Shown: positions 25,084-39,212, numbered from the stretch's first letter. The stretch is DNA of 64,000 nt from Ceratodon purpureus (GCA_014871385.1 CM026426.1:104009281-104073280), one strand, 5' to 3'. Made by a program: numbers and translations. Notes: a model not told the origin generated them from the sequence alone.

Positions 25084-25329
25084 CTTGACGTAAATCGACA
25101 CTATCCTGAATTAGTGTGGAAAAAATATCCAACTAAACGTGGCGCGCGTCAAGCGTTTTAACGTGAAAAAGTCACCAATAACGTCAGTGCGTCAAAGAGG
25201 ATATGGGTGAAACGCGAATAAAATTTATACGTTCGAAATAACGGCATCACGTTAAATTAAACGGACACGTTCCTGTTGGACAGTAATTTTTTCACCTACT
25301 TTTTTACCTCAAGGAACTTTAGATATGAC

Positions 25330-26040
25330 TAAATATAGTAAGTTTCCACGTCAGCACGTTTCTTATGACAGGGAGGACATCAATCTTAACAGGTGCTACG
25401 TTAAAATGTGTTTAAAAAAACGTAACACATTGACTGACGTGGAGTGAGTGCGCTGACGTGGAATGCTTGAAGAGTCAATGGCTGACGTGGAAGGTAGTTT
25501 TGACTATGGTTGACCATAGTAGTATCCAGAGCAGCGCGTTTCTTATAACATTGAGGCGTCATAGGTAACATGCGCCACGTTCAAGTGAGTTAAAAAAAAC
25601 GTACCGAGAAGTCTGACGTGGAATGACTGTGCTGACGTGGAATGCGTTGTAGGGTGATAGGCTGACGTGGAAGGTTTTGGGTTTGACCGGTCAAGTAATG
25701 TTTGAGAGCCCGGGGGGGCTGTCAACATTGACGTGCGCGTTTCTTGTAACGTGATAGTGCATTCAGATGTGTTACAAAAAACATGACGAACCTATTTGAC
25801 GTGGAATGCGTGCCGTGACGTGGAACGTGTGCGTGGATGGATTGGCTGATGTGGAATGCAGTATTTGACCAGCAATATTTAATTTGGGAGACTAGGAGGC
25901 ATTGACGCATGTGTTTCTTGGAACTGGAAGTGTGTTAAGATGTGTTACAAAAAACGCGACACTACATATCTGATGTACCGCGCATGTTAATTGAAACAGA
26001 TACCGCGTTAATAGTTGTTACAAAACACTTCCAGACATTT
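25330..26040. repeat. CACTA left subterminal repeats
   Basis: Three and a half degenerate units of about 180-190 bp begin near CGTTTCTTATAACA (about 25358, 25538, 25739, 25910). Each has two or three GACGTGGAATGC/GACGTGGAAGG motifs and an AAAAAACGTAAC-like core. In CACTA elements such repeats bind the TNPA-type protein; that role is inferred here. Confidence 0.7.
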
Positions 26041-26087
26041 ATGAAAATGTAACACAGTATGGAATTCATAACGACATTGTAAGAAGC

Positions 26088-29000
26088 CTAATCCTCTGAT
26101 GTAAACTCACTATCAGATGAATCACCCAGGATCCGGTTGTCATCCTCATCACTTCCCCCCGCTGCCACTGGCTTGCCTTCCTGCTCTTCTACAAAGGACC
26201 CGTAAGCTGAGACGTCTGAATGTGAAGGCTCTCCTGTGCACAGCTCTGTGTTATTGGCATGTGGTGAATTTGAGCCGGGTAATTGTGCCTCTGCATCGTC
26301 GTATTCTGCAGCAAAGGCACGACCTCTGCGGCTGCCTCGAACATTTGCCTTGCACACCACTTTCCATGGCCCCTGGTCTGCCATAAAAAACACTTGATAT
26401 GTGTGAATGGGGAACGCGAAAGAGTGGGGACCCAAAAGAAGAAGGCAGTTTGCCGAAAAATTCATGGACAGAAATCCATGTTGATCCCGCTTCATTGTTG
26501 GCGAAGCGCCTCCCATTTTTCCTTTCACCCAGGAACAGAGAAGAACAACGACACACGTGCTCATGTACTCTAATTCCAGTATTTCTTCAACCCAACCTAC
26601 ATACTCCTCCGTCTCTTCTCCTGCATCGTCGGTGAATATTGCATGGACTCCACTGTCCATGGAAGTCCTGGAAGCTTCAACTGAGCGACAGCGGAGGTGC
26701 ATGCCGTAAGCCTTCATTGATCAATAAGCAGTTGCAATCAGCGAGGGGGGTCTCGACAAATCATAAGTGGTTTGATCGATGGCCCGAGAGCGTGTTCTCT
26801 GATCGGCTTCAACGGTTTGTTTTAACCAATCCGGAAATGGGGCCAAAGGCCTCAACTGTGAAGGAATGTCTGAGGAGTTCCGTCTTCTTCGTCCACGTCT
26901 TGCGCGATTTATCAAGCGGCGTTCTTTGCTCCTGGAATTCTGCTCTGCTTCATACACCCTGCAGTGTGCAAAATGCATTAGTAGTGTGTGCAAACATGAA
27001 AAGAATTGAACATGGTCTGTGCAATTCACTACAGGAAAGCATTGGGGAAAATGACGAAGTTTAACGTGACATTTTAACGCATTTTCTTGTTTCAGGAGTG
27101 ACATAGTAGTCACCAAAGACAAGGACTGTAACGCTGCCCAGAATGTACACGTTACTAAAGACGTGGCATACATATTAACCCATGTTTTAGGCACGTTAAA
27201 TCACGTTCAGGCAAGTTAACCCACGTTTAGACATGTTAAACTGTAAGTAAGATACCGGAAATGCTATTATAGTGGAGTATATATGATTGTACCTTCTGTA
27301 GTACTGAAGTGTGCCAGCGTTTCTGATCACAAAGTTGTGAATCCAGTCACGGAGAGTCCGCGACATCTAGGGCGTCTTATTCCCTTGCCCTCTACCATCT
27401 CATCATACATTGACTGCTCTTCGTTTGCATCCCACACTCTTCGAGATGTAGCCCCGTAGCGTTCCATATACTCTGAACAAAATCCGAGGGTTTCTTCCAT
27501 ATAATACGCCTCTGCCATGCAACCTTCTGGATTCCCTCTGAAACGCACATAATCCTTAAGGGTCTTCATGTATCGCTCCATTGGATACATCCAGCGGGTG
27601 TGAACTGGGCCGCATATAAAGAGCTCCTCCATGAGGTGCACAAATAGGTGCGTCATGATGACCATGGATCCTAGAGGAAACTCTCGCTCAACCATGCAAA
27701 GCGTCTCATTTGCGTCTTCAATGTACTCTTTTTCTTTAGACATATCCACTGAGCCACTGCACAGGCGTCGGAATACTCTGTTGACCCTCATGATACATAG
27801 CCGAACGGCTGCGTTCATTTCAACATTCCATAGTGAATTGGGTAGTATCTGAAAATTGACATGAGGTAAAGGATTATTTTCCAGAAATAAAGATTGAGCT
27901 CATATTGCCATCATGTTAAATTATACGCGCACCACATCAGAGTTGCGTCAAAAAGGACGTGTTTTAACGCGAGTTTTAACAGTTTCCTTTAACATAGATA
28001 TTTTGGATCATTGAAGTGAATATTCTGACAAAAAGAAATATCCACATCGTGAGGTAGCATTGCCACATTAAACAGTTTTGAACGCAAAGTTGGTACAAGT
28101 TAACGTGAACTTAAATTACCTGTTGCATGAGGATGTGAAAGTCATGGGATTTCAGAAGCCTGAGTCTCCCGTCAGAAACTCGTTTATGAATTGCAGAAGA
28201 ATAATTTGTGGGCACCCTTGTTGATGCTATCACAGCAAGCATGTCTGCCTTCGCTTGGGGAGAGAGTACGTAGGGCGCATGCGGCATGAAGAGTCGCCTG
28301 TCTGTACCGTTTGTTCGTCTGAGCCATAGGTCAGGCCTGACTCCCATGTCTTTGTAGTCGTGCCGTCCTCGTGGAAAATCCGTCTCTCCAAGCAACGTCT
28401 TCACTATGTTTTCACATAGGTTTTTCTCGCAGTGCATGACGTCCAGTGTGTGTCGTATGAGCAAGTCCTGCATCACATTGAATATGTTCATGAGGCTGTA
28501 AATAATTTGTATGTATCCGAGTTGGAAGAGAATTGTAGCAATCTAAAGCGTGTAAAAACTTTCAGCAGTCAGTCGGTCATGTTCATTGGGACGTTGAATA
28601 ACACAATTTGACGTCAACGCATTTCTAGACAAGCGCGTTTTTATAAACGGAAATGACTGTTTTCACTTGTTTTATGGTGTATCTCCCATGTTTACTGGGA
28701 TGCTTAGTGACAAAGAAAGACGAGCAAGACATGAAACAGAGCAACTCAGAGCACTCACCTTCCAATACGGGAGAGTAAAGAGTATTGAAAGCCTTTTCAC
28801 CCCGTGCGTCCTCACAGGATCCTCTGGACCCTCTGCCCTTCCTCCCGAGGCAAGGTATGACTCCCTTTCTACTGCAAACTGTAAAACATCTTCGCCAGAC
28901 ATTCTCGAATTGGAAACCTCCTTCTCTTGAAGCCCATTGAACCGCAGGTCTTCACGAAAAGCATGGTCCTCTGGAAGACGCTGGCGTGCACCTACGTACA

Positions 29001-30471
29001 CTATCTTGTCACCTTTGGGGCCTCTAGCGCTTCTAGAAACAGTGTCTGGGCCGCATACGGTACAAGCTTTGTATCCTTTAGTTTGCTATCCAGAAATCAA
29101 ACCATAAGCAGGATAATCTGAAATAGTCCATAAAAGTATACCCCGAAGAGTGAATCTTCTTTGCACGTCTTCAGCTGAAGCGTCTATCGCTTCTACTCCC
29201 TCCCATAGCTGCTGTAATTCTTCCACTAAAGGAGCAATGAAGATATCTAAATTCTTGTCTGTTGGAGACTCCTTGCCGGATATTAAAATGCTCATCATGA
29301 TGAAAAATCATTTTGTCACCAACCACGGTGGCAGGTTGTAAATAACCAAGAGAACAGGTCACGTTGAATGTGAGGTACTTCGAATCGAGAAAGGGTTCAC
29401 TCCATCAAGTGACAGTGCCATGCGTACGTTCCGGTTTTCCGCTTGAAATGTGGGATCTATGACTCCAACGTGTTTCCAAGCGGGGCTGTCAACTACGGTC
29501 TCCATTACAATCTCGCCATCGCTGTTCGTGGTCACCCCACGCTCTAAATGTCATTTCAAGAGCTTTGCAATTGCGGGAGATCCAAACATGCGCCTCAACC
29601 TCGGAATGAGGGGAAAGTGTCTTATAACCTTCATCGGAGCTGTCTTTGTACCTTCTCTGTATCTTCCTTTTCCGCAACTAAGACACGATTCGAGATCGCT
29701 GTGTTCTCCTCAAAATAAGACACATCCTGACGGGCAGGCATGTATTACATTGTATGCGAGTCCAAGTGCCTGCAGCATCTTCTTCGCTTGGTACTGGCTT
29801 GCAGGCAACACATTATCTTCTGGAAGCAGCTCCTCTGTCAGATAGTGAAGCAGCTTTGTTTCGAAGTTCCGACTCACTCCATGCGTGGTGCACAATGTCA
29901 TCAAAACGACCACTGCTGAAATCAAGCTCACAGAACTGCCTGGATAAAGTGGGCGTGATGCCTGTGCAGACAATAACTCCAAAGCCTCAACTGTGGGGTC
30001 AGGTAAGTCTGGGGGATGTTCATCGTCTCTCTCCATGTTCCCAGAGTCCCGTGTAAGCTCTTCTAACTCTTCAGCGGTTCTAATGGCGTCCTCAAACTGT
30101 TGCTGTACGTCGTGGAGGCCATGTGGTTCAGAATCTGTGTCTTTGGGTGGAATCTGCTGAAAGTCTTCGTCATTGCTGCAGACATTGTCCTGTGTCCATT
30201 CCTCGTTGCTGTAGTACCAAGCCCCACGCTCTGGGTACCCCCCTGGAGGATCCCCGCCAATCATGGAGTGGTTTAGAAATTGGTCGCGGCCATAAGCGGT
30301 GAGATGCCGTATTATAGCACGCACAGGCAAACGTCGGCCTCCATGACAATATGTGCACGGGCATGACCATCTCGTTATTGGGACATCCCTACTTGCAGCA
30401 AATTGAAGTTCATGGCGATGTATTATTTCCGCAGTTGATCTCCATTTGCGTCTCCGATTGGGGGATACCAT
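26088..30471 (-). pseudogene. TNP2-type CACTA transposase, degenerate
   Basis: Exons fit 30471-28759, 28467-28120, 27848 to about 27298, and 26958-26088. Order of features: N-terminal CPC-x2-C segment; ASQYQAKKMLQALGLAYNVI and HACPSGCVLF; CLSCGKGRY; VIRHFPLIPRLRRMFGSP; VIYNLPPWLVTK; LWTISDYPAYGLISG; YKACTVCGPDTVS; HTLDVMHCEKNLCENIVKTL; a DUF4218-like region (GSMVIMTHLFVHLMEEL, MYPMERYMKTLKDYV); and a C-terminal DUF4216-like region (EYVGWVEEILELEY, TYQVFFMADQGPW). In-frame stops TGA 29710, 29551, 29359 and 29308, TAG 29086 and TGA 26721 interrupt the frame. A one-base shift near 27360 is needed to reach the conserved DWIHNFVIRNAG. The motif order is complete, so this was once a full transposase. 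It is not translatable as it stands. Confidence 0.85.
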
Positions 30472-30483
30472 GGCTGCACGCAA

Positions 30484-31554
30484 GGCAAACAGAGGTTAGC
30501 AATTTCCGTTCATGGGTTTACTGATGTTAATGTGTGTTTTCAGATGACGTTCAGAAACGTTTCAGTTGACATTCTCTCTTGTTTCAGAGGACGTTCATCA
30601 ACGTTTCAGATGACGCTGTATCTTGTTTCAGATGATGTTGTACGTTGTTTCAGATGACGTTGTATCCTGACTTTATTCTAACTTTTCTTTATACATCAAG
30701 TGTGGTAGCGAAGTTCATTTTTATGGTTCACGTGAGGATTTGTCCATGAAGTTGTCAAAAGTCAATTATGAGAACATAGAGATTATTTCAACTGTCCCTA
30801 AACATATGGCACAGATGTTATATAATACATCCTTTGAAGGATCTGGATGAACAAACCTTACTGCTCAAGCTCTTTGCAACTGAATGATGTTATCCTTGTC
30901 CACTTCGGAGGACTTCTTGAAGACCGACCTAAAACAACCGCATAAGCTGCAGAGTTAAAGCTCCGTGTTAGTATAAATTCAGTAATTGTTGCCTGAGAAC
31001 TCATTCTAATTCAGGACTTTAGACTCTTCAGTTCACAAATAACAAACTCAGTGCTGCGATTTCATTCTGATACTACGAGTCAAACACTATTAGAGCTAAG
31101 TCACCAAATCGGATATGTCTTGCGGATGATAGATTATGAGCAGATGAAGTACTACTGAACATTCCATGGGTGCACGCATATATTACAAACCAAAAAACAT
31201 GCACATGATTGTGCATGGACAGGACATGCATTGAGATAAAAAAAAAGACAGAGATTGTGAGTGATAGTTGAGTTAGTTGTTCTCCTATTATAATTGCGTT
31301 CCAAATGACGTTTCATCTCATTTAAAAAACATTACATCGCGTTTCTAATGACCGTGCGTTGCGTTTCAAATGACGAAAACTCACGTTATAACACGTTTCT
31401 GTTAATGGCACACAAAGGCTCAGAGTTCTGAATGCAGTCACGGAAATAGGGAAGAATTACCTGGTCACCGCCGCCGTCACGGAAATAGGGCCCTCTACTC
31501 CACCTCACTTATGACGGCCGTCATTCGCAATTGGTCGTGATGATCCCTGCAGAC
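30484..31554. promoter_or_regulatory. Shared upstream region of the divergent CACTA genes
   Basis: About 1.1 kb separates the TNP2-type (-) and TNPA-type (+) starts. It holds clustered GTTTCAGATGACGTT-like repeats (30535-30665) and GCGTTTCAAATGACG-like repeats (31310-31390), similar to words in the element's ends. Promoter role is inferred from position. Confidence 0.45.
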
Positions 31555-34500
31555 ATGGAGGCGGCTAATTCAGTTCCTCACTACGAACAGCTACGTGATG
31601 AGAGAATTACGAGGAACAAGATCAAGGTGGCATTGCGTTTGAGGGAGGCAGGGTTTCAGGATCGGGACTTTTGCAACTCACTGTTTCCTACTGCTCGTGC
31701 AGGTTCCTCCATCAAGTCATCCAGTGCTCCAGCCTCGAATCGCGATTGGGGGAGACAGCAATCGGAGGAGTTCAACTCTGTGCCACGCCGAAGCACGCGG
31801 CGGCGCCCAACTCTCGAGGTGACTCCTTTTGAAGCACCGCCAACAACTCTTAAAGCTCTAGTAAGTCTCCCCCCAGTATCTTTATTCGAGTTCTCTCATG
31901 TATTCTCTCCAATTGCCCTGAGCGACTCTGAAAACCCTAGACCTAGAGTACTAGTCAGTTTGATCTCCAATTGCCTTCCTCTGTTCACAGACCCGCAAAC
32001 AGAGCAAGGAGTTGTTTGAAGCGTGGCGGCAGCGACCTTCTAGGGTTTATTGTAGACCCAATTCTACTTCAGTCCGAGCGCTGCGAGCAGCTCTTTCCGG
32101 GGACGGGGTGAGACGATCAACGATGGAGGAGTGGGAGGACGACGATAGGAGGGGACGAAAGAGGAGTCGCAGTCAGGGAGGCCGTGGGCGCGTGGAGCCG
32201 TCTTGGATGGACCGAGAGGCTGGTGAAGCAATGCGTCCTCCCAAGAACACACACAGTGGAGGTAGTAGGGGTTCACCAGCACCTCAGCCACGCAAACCTC
32301 CAGGTAAGTTGTTACGCACGTGCCCCCTTCCTTCTGGGAATTGCACAGTATTGAAACCCTAAACCTCTGTGCTTCTCCCAATGCGTTTATTCAACTGTGT
32401 GGTCATTCGTGTCTAGGAAACGTGATAGTGCGTCATCTGAAACGTGATAGTGCGTTATCTGAAACGTGATGGAGTGTCTTCCTAAACGTGATGGAGTGTC
32501 TTCCTAAACGTGACGCAACGTCATGAAAAACGCACTAGAATGTCAGATTTAACGTCACTGGAAACGCGGTGTTCGACCTTCATGTCTTCACTTGCCTTGA
32601 GCTCACTTCATGTTCCGGGGGTTTTCGTGTTCTTTGTTGTTCGCTGAATTGCTTAAATCTTCCACTGTGCCTGCACTCGGCTTTGGTGAGTGTGAGGAAG
32701 ATCTAACAGGATTTCGGTTTCTGGACACATGCTCATGTGTTAGTTTGTTTTTTTTTTTTTAATGTGTTTTGGGGTCGTGAGGGTGGATGGCAGATCGGGC
32801 TCTGGATGTAAGCTCGGTTTGAGATATGGTGTGCGATGTGCAGAGTGTTTATTGTGAGTGCTGGGTTAGTTTTATGTGCGAGGGATTGGTTTAGGAGGGT
32901 GAGGTTTTCTTGGATTTGAGTAACATAACTGTGCATATACGATTTTATAATGATTTCAGTAGCTGCCCTTATTGAGACAGAACTGGATTTCAAATACTAT
33001 GTTCTGAATATCGTGCTTTTGTCAATGCCTTCAGTCAATTGTGTCATCATTTATGTCTAGGAAACATGATAGTGCGTCATCTGAAACGTGATAGTGCGTC
33101 ATCTGAAACGTGATAGTGCGTCATCTAAAACGTGATAGTGCGTTATCTGAAACGTGATGGAGTGTCTTCCTAAACGTGACGCAACGTCATGAAACACGCA
33201 CTAGAATGTCAGATTCAACGTCACTGGAAACGCGATGTCATACCTCCATGTCTTCTTGTCGTGTCTGGTTTCTATAGAAGTTTAGTTCTTGAGGTCTATT
33301 TCGTTTCTTCACTTCTCATGTATTCTCTTCTTCTCTCTCCCATTTTGCTCCCTTCTTGTTTTTTTAATTTTTTTTCTTTTTGGCGTTCTTCACTACATTT
33401 TTTAAGCGGCCTCTTCTTCTATGTCTGATCTCTGTACTTTCGGAGCTTGTTCCTCCTCTATTTCCTTTTTTTTTTTTTTTTTTTTTTTTCTATCATCACT
33501 TCACCTTTTGCTCCGTCTCCCATTTCGTTTCTGATATCCGTTGTTTCAGATGTTGTTCGTTTTCTATTTTGCCATTTTTTATTATTTTTTTTTTTTTGTT
33601 TTTTTTTTCCTTTCGTCACTTCACCTTTTGCTCCGTCTCCCATTTCGTTTCTGATCTCCGTTGTTTCAGATGTTGCTCCTTTTCTATCTTGCCATTTTTT
33701 TTTTATTTTTTTTTTTTGGTTTTTTTTTTTTCTTTCGTCACTTCACCTTTTGCTCCGTCTCCTCTGATCTCCGTTGTTTCAGATGTTGCTCCTTTTCTAT
33801 CTTGCCCTTTTTTATTATTTTTTTTTTTTTTTTGTTTTTTTTTTTTTTCTTTTGTCACTTCACCTTTTGCTCCGTCTCCTCTGATCTCCGTTGTTTCAGA
33901 TGTTGCTCCTTTTCTATCTTGCCCTTTTTATTATTTTTTATTTTTTTTTGTTTTTTTTTTTTTTTTTTTTTCGTCACTTCACCTTTTGCTCCGCCTCCCA
34001 CTTCGTTTCTGATCTCCGTTGTTTCAGATGTTGTCCCTTTTCTATTTTGCTTATTTCTTCCTTTTTTTTTTTTTTTTTTTTTTTTTTTTCTCACATCACT
34101 TCACCTTTTGCTCCGCCTCCCATTTCGTTTCTGATCTCTGTTGTTTCAGATTTTGTCCTTCTCTTTGTGGCTTTTACTTTTCTTTTCCTTTTGTTTTTTG
34201 GCTTTCAGCACTTCATTAACTGAATGATGTCATATTGTTACTCTCTCCTCTCTACTCTGTATGACCTGGATTTTTTTGTATTCATCTCTTCTGTCTTTAT
34301 GATCCCGACCGGCTAATCCTCCAAATGATTGTGGTTTCGGGTTTCTAACGACAGGTACGTGACCTTGCGTTCTTCTTGACATGACCCTCTGTTTTAATTG
34401 ACATGGATTTGCGTTTCTAATGACAGATACTTGGCAGTGCACTTATGTGTGGTTTGAAAATGTGGCACTCTCTCGGTTTGGATGGTATGGTTGTGGTTGT

Positions 34501-37500
34501 AGCTTGGTCAAGTTCTGATTTAAGATTTCATTTATTTTCAGATCAATAGACATTGCGTTTCAAATGACTGTGGTTTTGGGTTTCTAACGACAGTTACGTG
34601 ACCTTGCGTTCTTCTTGACACGACCTTGTGTTTTAATTGACATAGATTTGCGTTTCTAATGACAGTTACTTGGCAGTGCACTTATGTGTGGTTTGGAAAT
34701 GTAGCACTCTGTCGGTTTGGATGGTATGGTTATGGTGGTAGCTTGGTCAAGTTCTGATTTACAGTTACGTGACCTTCTAATTCTGTGTGTTCTGAATGTG
34801 AATCCAAGCTACCTAGTAACTACTAAACCTATTTCCTCACTGTAGGGTACATGAGGAGGATACCGGCTAAATCCCCGGGCAGACATTCGCTATCCTACAG
34901 TGACGATCTTACTCCTCCATGGCACGCTGCCAGCACGGACACATCCTCTGGGCACGGCATCCACGGCAACAAAGGAAAAGGACCGCCACGGGCTGGGACT
35001 ACGTCGGCCAAGCGCAGCTCCGGGTCTGCATCACAGGAGCAGTTCGAGGATCAAGAGATGGAGGAAGAGGAAGAGTTTGAGGATGAAGACATGGAGGAAG
35101 AAGAAGACATGGAGGATCAAGAGGAGGAAGAGGATGACCACCCTAAAGAGCCGCTGCGCATTAAGCTAGACCGTCGCGGGAAGCTAGTGGGCCCCCACGA
35201 GCCAACGTTGGCCAGGGAGCTCCAGAAGTTTGCAAGACAGTTAGATCCGACCGCCACTCCCTGCTGGCACGGACAGACGGTGGCGGCAAAGAGGGCATTG
35301 CTTCAAAGAGTGCGGGCTGAATTCGAGTTCTACGGCGAGACAGACGAACTGAGTGAGAGCTGGTTCAACACCCGGATGTCGAGGTGCGTGACACGGGTCA
35401 AATACCAACTCAACCAGCTCATCAAGCAAGGACATGCTCCGCCGGCTGACATAGCTCTCGAGCATTGGGAGAAGTTAGTGGAACTGAAAGACGACCCAGC
35501 AGTGCAGGAGAAGTCGCTCATGATGTCGAGCATATCTCTTGGGAGGCCGTCGAAGAATGGTAACAACTGGACGCAGTCCTTAGCGGCGGTGTCGGCACTG
35601 GTAAGTTTCCCCCTTTCCATCTTGTCACTTTGACTTCTGAATTCCAGATTGATGTGTTTTGAGAGTCGTTAATTGGTAGGAAAGGGATGTTAAGAGACGT
35701 TTAACTTGACATGTTTACTTGTGTCACAGCAAGTTTAAATAAACATGTTTTTGTGTCATAATAAACGCATGTGACCGGTTCGTCATGTGACTGAGTTCTA
35801 ATCTTCCATGAAATAACGTTCTCTATGAGTTCTATGTGACATGGCTCGTCATGGTTGTTGCTACTGAAATGACTATGGGAGAGAAATGGACGGAATGTGG
35901 GACTCTTGTACAGAGTATTCAGCTTGGTCGGAAGCCAACGGACGAGGAAATTGCAAATGAGGTGAAGGCCATGAGGAAACGTGAGAGAGAGGAAGCCTTA
36001 CTGGTGAAGAAGCAGAAGGCAGCAGAAAGTCGTGACTATGACCGTGGGAGGATGGAGAAGCTTGAGGACTTGTGTGCGGCCCAAGACGAGAGGTTGAAGA
36101 AAGTAGAGGACATGCTCTACCAGTTACACGCCAAGCTTCAACACGTGACCAAGCCGAAGGAGAAGAAGAGGAGGACAACAGCCATGGAGAAGAGCACCAA
36201 GAGAAGGACGGTGGAGAGTAAAGAGGACATGGGTCTGTTGGAAGACCTAGGGACGGCGGCGGCCTCAGAGGGCCGCACAGAGTCGGGGGAGGCTCTTGAA
36301 GGCACAGGCATGGAGCCAGAGGAGGAGGTGGACCCAGAGTTGGTGACAGGTAAGAAGGTCGCCGAAGCAGCTACCGAGGCAGGGGAGGGGGCGGCCATGC
36401 ACGATGACGCTTCAGAGGGGGCGACCACGGACACCGACACCGAGGACGTCAAGAATCCAGGTACCGAGGGCGGAGAGAGCGCCCCAACCCCCATTGCCCA
36501 GAATGTCGACGAAGACTTGCTTGACTTCAACTCTATGACACATGCACCCGAGGAGGAGAAGGTCCCCTCCGAAACAGCAAACGAGCACCAGGTTGTGGAG
36601 CCGATGGCACAGCTGTCCACTGACTCTGCTGCTCAAGATCAAGTATGAGATGGTTTAAGTTTCTTCTATAATTTAGTAGGATGTTTGAACTGTCTAAATG
36701 GGCAAGCATTGGTTTCAGCAGTATCTGAAGTCCATCATGTTTGAGTTAGCTATGTTACTAGCCTAGTGTCTACTCGGTAGGAACTCTGCCACTAAATCTG
36801 TAGACCACTTTTTAGAGGATATTAGTTGCGTTTTGGATGACAGTACATTGCGTTTCAAATGACAGGACTTTGTGTTCGTAATGACGTGACCTTGCGTTTT
36901 AATTGATATGACCTTGCGTTTAAAGTGGCATGAAGTTGCGTTTAAAGTTACATGGGGTTTGAGGGAGACAGTCTACACATGTGTGCCACATAGTAGTCTT
37001 TGTTAGTTCACTTAATGCCTTGTTTGTATTGTAGGGTGGATTTGCGAAAGGAGTGGCGGTTCAATTGTTGAGCAAACCTCGTGACGACCCCGAGTCCAAA
37101 GTTGTTGGAGCAGGAGTGTTGCATGGACTGCCTGGAGAGTCTATCCATTGCATGACCATAGAAGATGATGAGTTCTCCGTCCAGGTGCAGTCCAGCCTCA
37201 AAGACGACCACGAGCTTCAGTGTCCAGTGGAGGATAAAAACGTCCTCTCTATGAATCAGGCCATAGGCTGGTTCATTCGCTGGCCTGCGACGGACATGAG
37301 ACTCCTGGACGCCCCAGTTGAAGAAGCACCGAGGGCAGTGGGAGGCGCTGTTGACGTCACTACGGCCGCTCATGACTCCAACGCCACCAACGCGGCATCA
37401 CATGGAAGAGCAACAACACGAGCTGGTGCAAAGAAACTCAAGTCCCCAATGAAGGAACCGGCCAAGTCTCCTCCACAGAATCAGAAGCCGAAGGAGGATA

Positions 37501-37920
37501 CAAGGAAGTTGCCTAAGAAAGTTGCATTTAACAACAAACCACATGTCAGTTCTCTCACTCCCTTTCTTATGCACAAGTAATGTTTGACGCGGTTTAACGT
37601 GTATGTCACCCTCGGATAACATGTGCGTTAAACTGCGTTAAACAGTGTTACTTTAGACAGTGTTCTCCTCTAGTGCAGTATGGGTTTTGATGCAAGCATA
37701 GGGGCAGTGTTTTCCAATACGCAGGAGCGCTTCATTCGTCTACGGTCTCGGGCATCCGAATCACGATTTGAGCAGAAAAGTAGATCCCATTTGAAGGCGT
37801 TGCTCCAGGCCATTTCTTTCCTCTACCCTGATGATGATGCAGTTGTGTATACAGGAAGAAGCTGGGGGTTCGGTGAAGTTGCCGGCACAGAAAGCGGCAC
37901 TGCCGGTAAAATGCTTTAAA
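31555..37920 (+). CDS. TNPA-type (Transposase_24 / Tnp1-like) CACTA protein
   Basis: Exons fit 31555-31860, 31991-32303, 34846-35600, about 35884-36642 and 37035 to about 37544, with good GTAAGT donors and matching phases. A last exon near 37680-37919 is uncertain. Early exons are basic (PRRSTRRRPTLEV). The third has an acidic Glu/Asp run, then a Trp-containing helical segment (FNTRMSRCVTRVKYQLNQL) like the plant Transposase_24 domain. The fourth has a coiled coil (MEKLEDLCAAQDERLKKVED). The fifth resembles the Tnp1/DUF8039-type domain ending AIGWFIRWP. TNPA-type proteins bind subterminal repeats and assist excision. I see no in-frame stop in the first five exons, unlike the partner transposase. 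Intron 2 (about 2.5 kb) is full of tandem repeats. Confidence 0.65.
32405..33240. repeat. Direct duplication of AACGTGATRG-type repeats in a CACTA intron
   Basis: Blocks near 32412-32577 and 33055-33234 are near-copies: GTCTAGGAAACRTGATAGTG, several (A)AACGTGATAGTGCGTYATCTG units, then GTGACGCAACGTCATGAAA and AACGTCACTGGAAACGC. They lie within the large intron of the TNPA-type gene. Confidence 0.75.
33480..34215. repeat. ~120-bp pyrimidine-rich tandem repeat, six copies
   Basis: Units begin near 33494, 33614, 33736, 33854, 33972 and 34095. Each reads RTCACTTCACCTTTTGCTCC ... GTTGTTTCAGAT followed by a long T-run. ORFs across it are Phe/Ser/Leu-rich and not genes. It lies inside intron 2 of the TNPA-type gene. 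Confidence 0.9.
34320..34765. repeat. Direct duplication (~200 bp, two copies)
   Basis: Copies at about 34326-34525 and 34568-34762 share GTGGTTTYGGGTTTCTAACG, TTGCGTTTCTAATGACAG and TTGGCAGTGCACTTATGTGT in order. Confidence 0.8.
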
Positions 37921-39212
37921 CGGGTATGCGCTCAATGATCCTTTTCCATTACATGTGGTTGTTTGGCTGATATGTTGCAGTGACCTCACCGTTGCCTTGA
38001 TTATGTTGGCCATGCAGATCAAGAAGAATTGAGCATGACTCTTGGGATGTACACTCGATTTGCTTTGTTGGAAGGCTCGACCGCATCTCCAGGAGGTGGA
38101 TCCATTGATTTTGGTAGAAAGCTGTACGCATCTACGTTCAGGAGGTAGCCTTTAGGTTCTCGTGTATTTGATTTTGCACATCACTGTATCCGTATTGTTT
38201 TAAATGCAATCTAGTTTTTTTCATATTGTAGCACACTTCTTTGTGCGCACAGTGAAGTGCACATTCTTACACCCATGCTCCGTTTACTGCTGTTTATATG
38301 CATATTTCTAAATGTGATGTGCACGTTCTTAACGACGTTATAACGTGTTTCATTTTGTGTTACAAAGCGTTTAACTTTGTGTTACATAGCGTTGAATTCT
38401 GTGTTACACCGCGTTTCATTTGTGTGTTACAGAGCGTTGAATTGTATGTTACAGAGTATTTAATTGTGTTTTAATTGACGCTTCGTTTGCGTTTTGAATG
38501 ACGTTCTCTTGCGTTACAGAACGTTATTGCTCACGTTTAATAGTGTTTGTATGTGTCACAATGATCATGAGCAATGCGTCTGGATAAACATTAAATCGCG
38601 TTTCAGTGAACATCCGAATTCCACTTTGATGTCACAAAGAGTTGACACTGTGAACGTCAACTTCCGTCTACATGCGTTCACTAAAACGCATTCAAATACG
38701 TGACACATGCGTTTCTCAGCGTCCAAACACGTTATACTGAATGTCCACACTACGTTTACGTAAACACACAAAAACCGTCAGCATAAACGGTTTCTGTAAA
38801 CATAGGGAACCCGACACCGTAAACGCATCCGGGAATATTCTCCGATCCTTGATCATGACACGTGTCACCATCTCAACCGTTGAAATCAAGTGCAACGTCA
38901 ACTGCTATGCAATATCTGACGTGGAATGGACAATGGAGGGAAATATCCACGTAAACTCCAACGTGGAATGAAAAACAGCGGGAAATGTTCACGTGGCAAA
39001 AAGTAACTCCCTCGATTTACTGACCCTAGGTAACTTCTCGCAATTCCGAGTAACGTGGTTTAACAGAGATGACGTGCGCACGTTAAAACGTTTTAACGTA
39101 TTATGACGCGCCGCATCATAATCAAAAGACCTATGTGACAGGGCGCGTCACTTTGGATTAGTCAAAAAATTCATGTTAAACCGCGTTAAAAACCGCGTTA
39201 AACGGTGTTATC
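37921..39212. repeat. CACTA right subterminal region
   Basis: No supportable gene. It is dense in GTGTTACAGAGCGTTKAATT-like units (38340-38530), AACGTGGAATG and GTTTTAACG/CGCGTTAAA words, mirroring the left subterminal repeats. Confidence 0.65.

Noticed and set aside
33380..34223. Phe/Ser-rich ORFs in the CACTA element that look like membrane proteins
   Set aside because: They are translations of T-runs within a 120-bp tandem repeat inside an intron.
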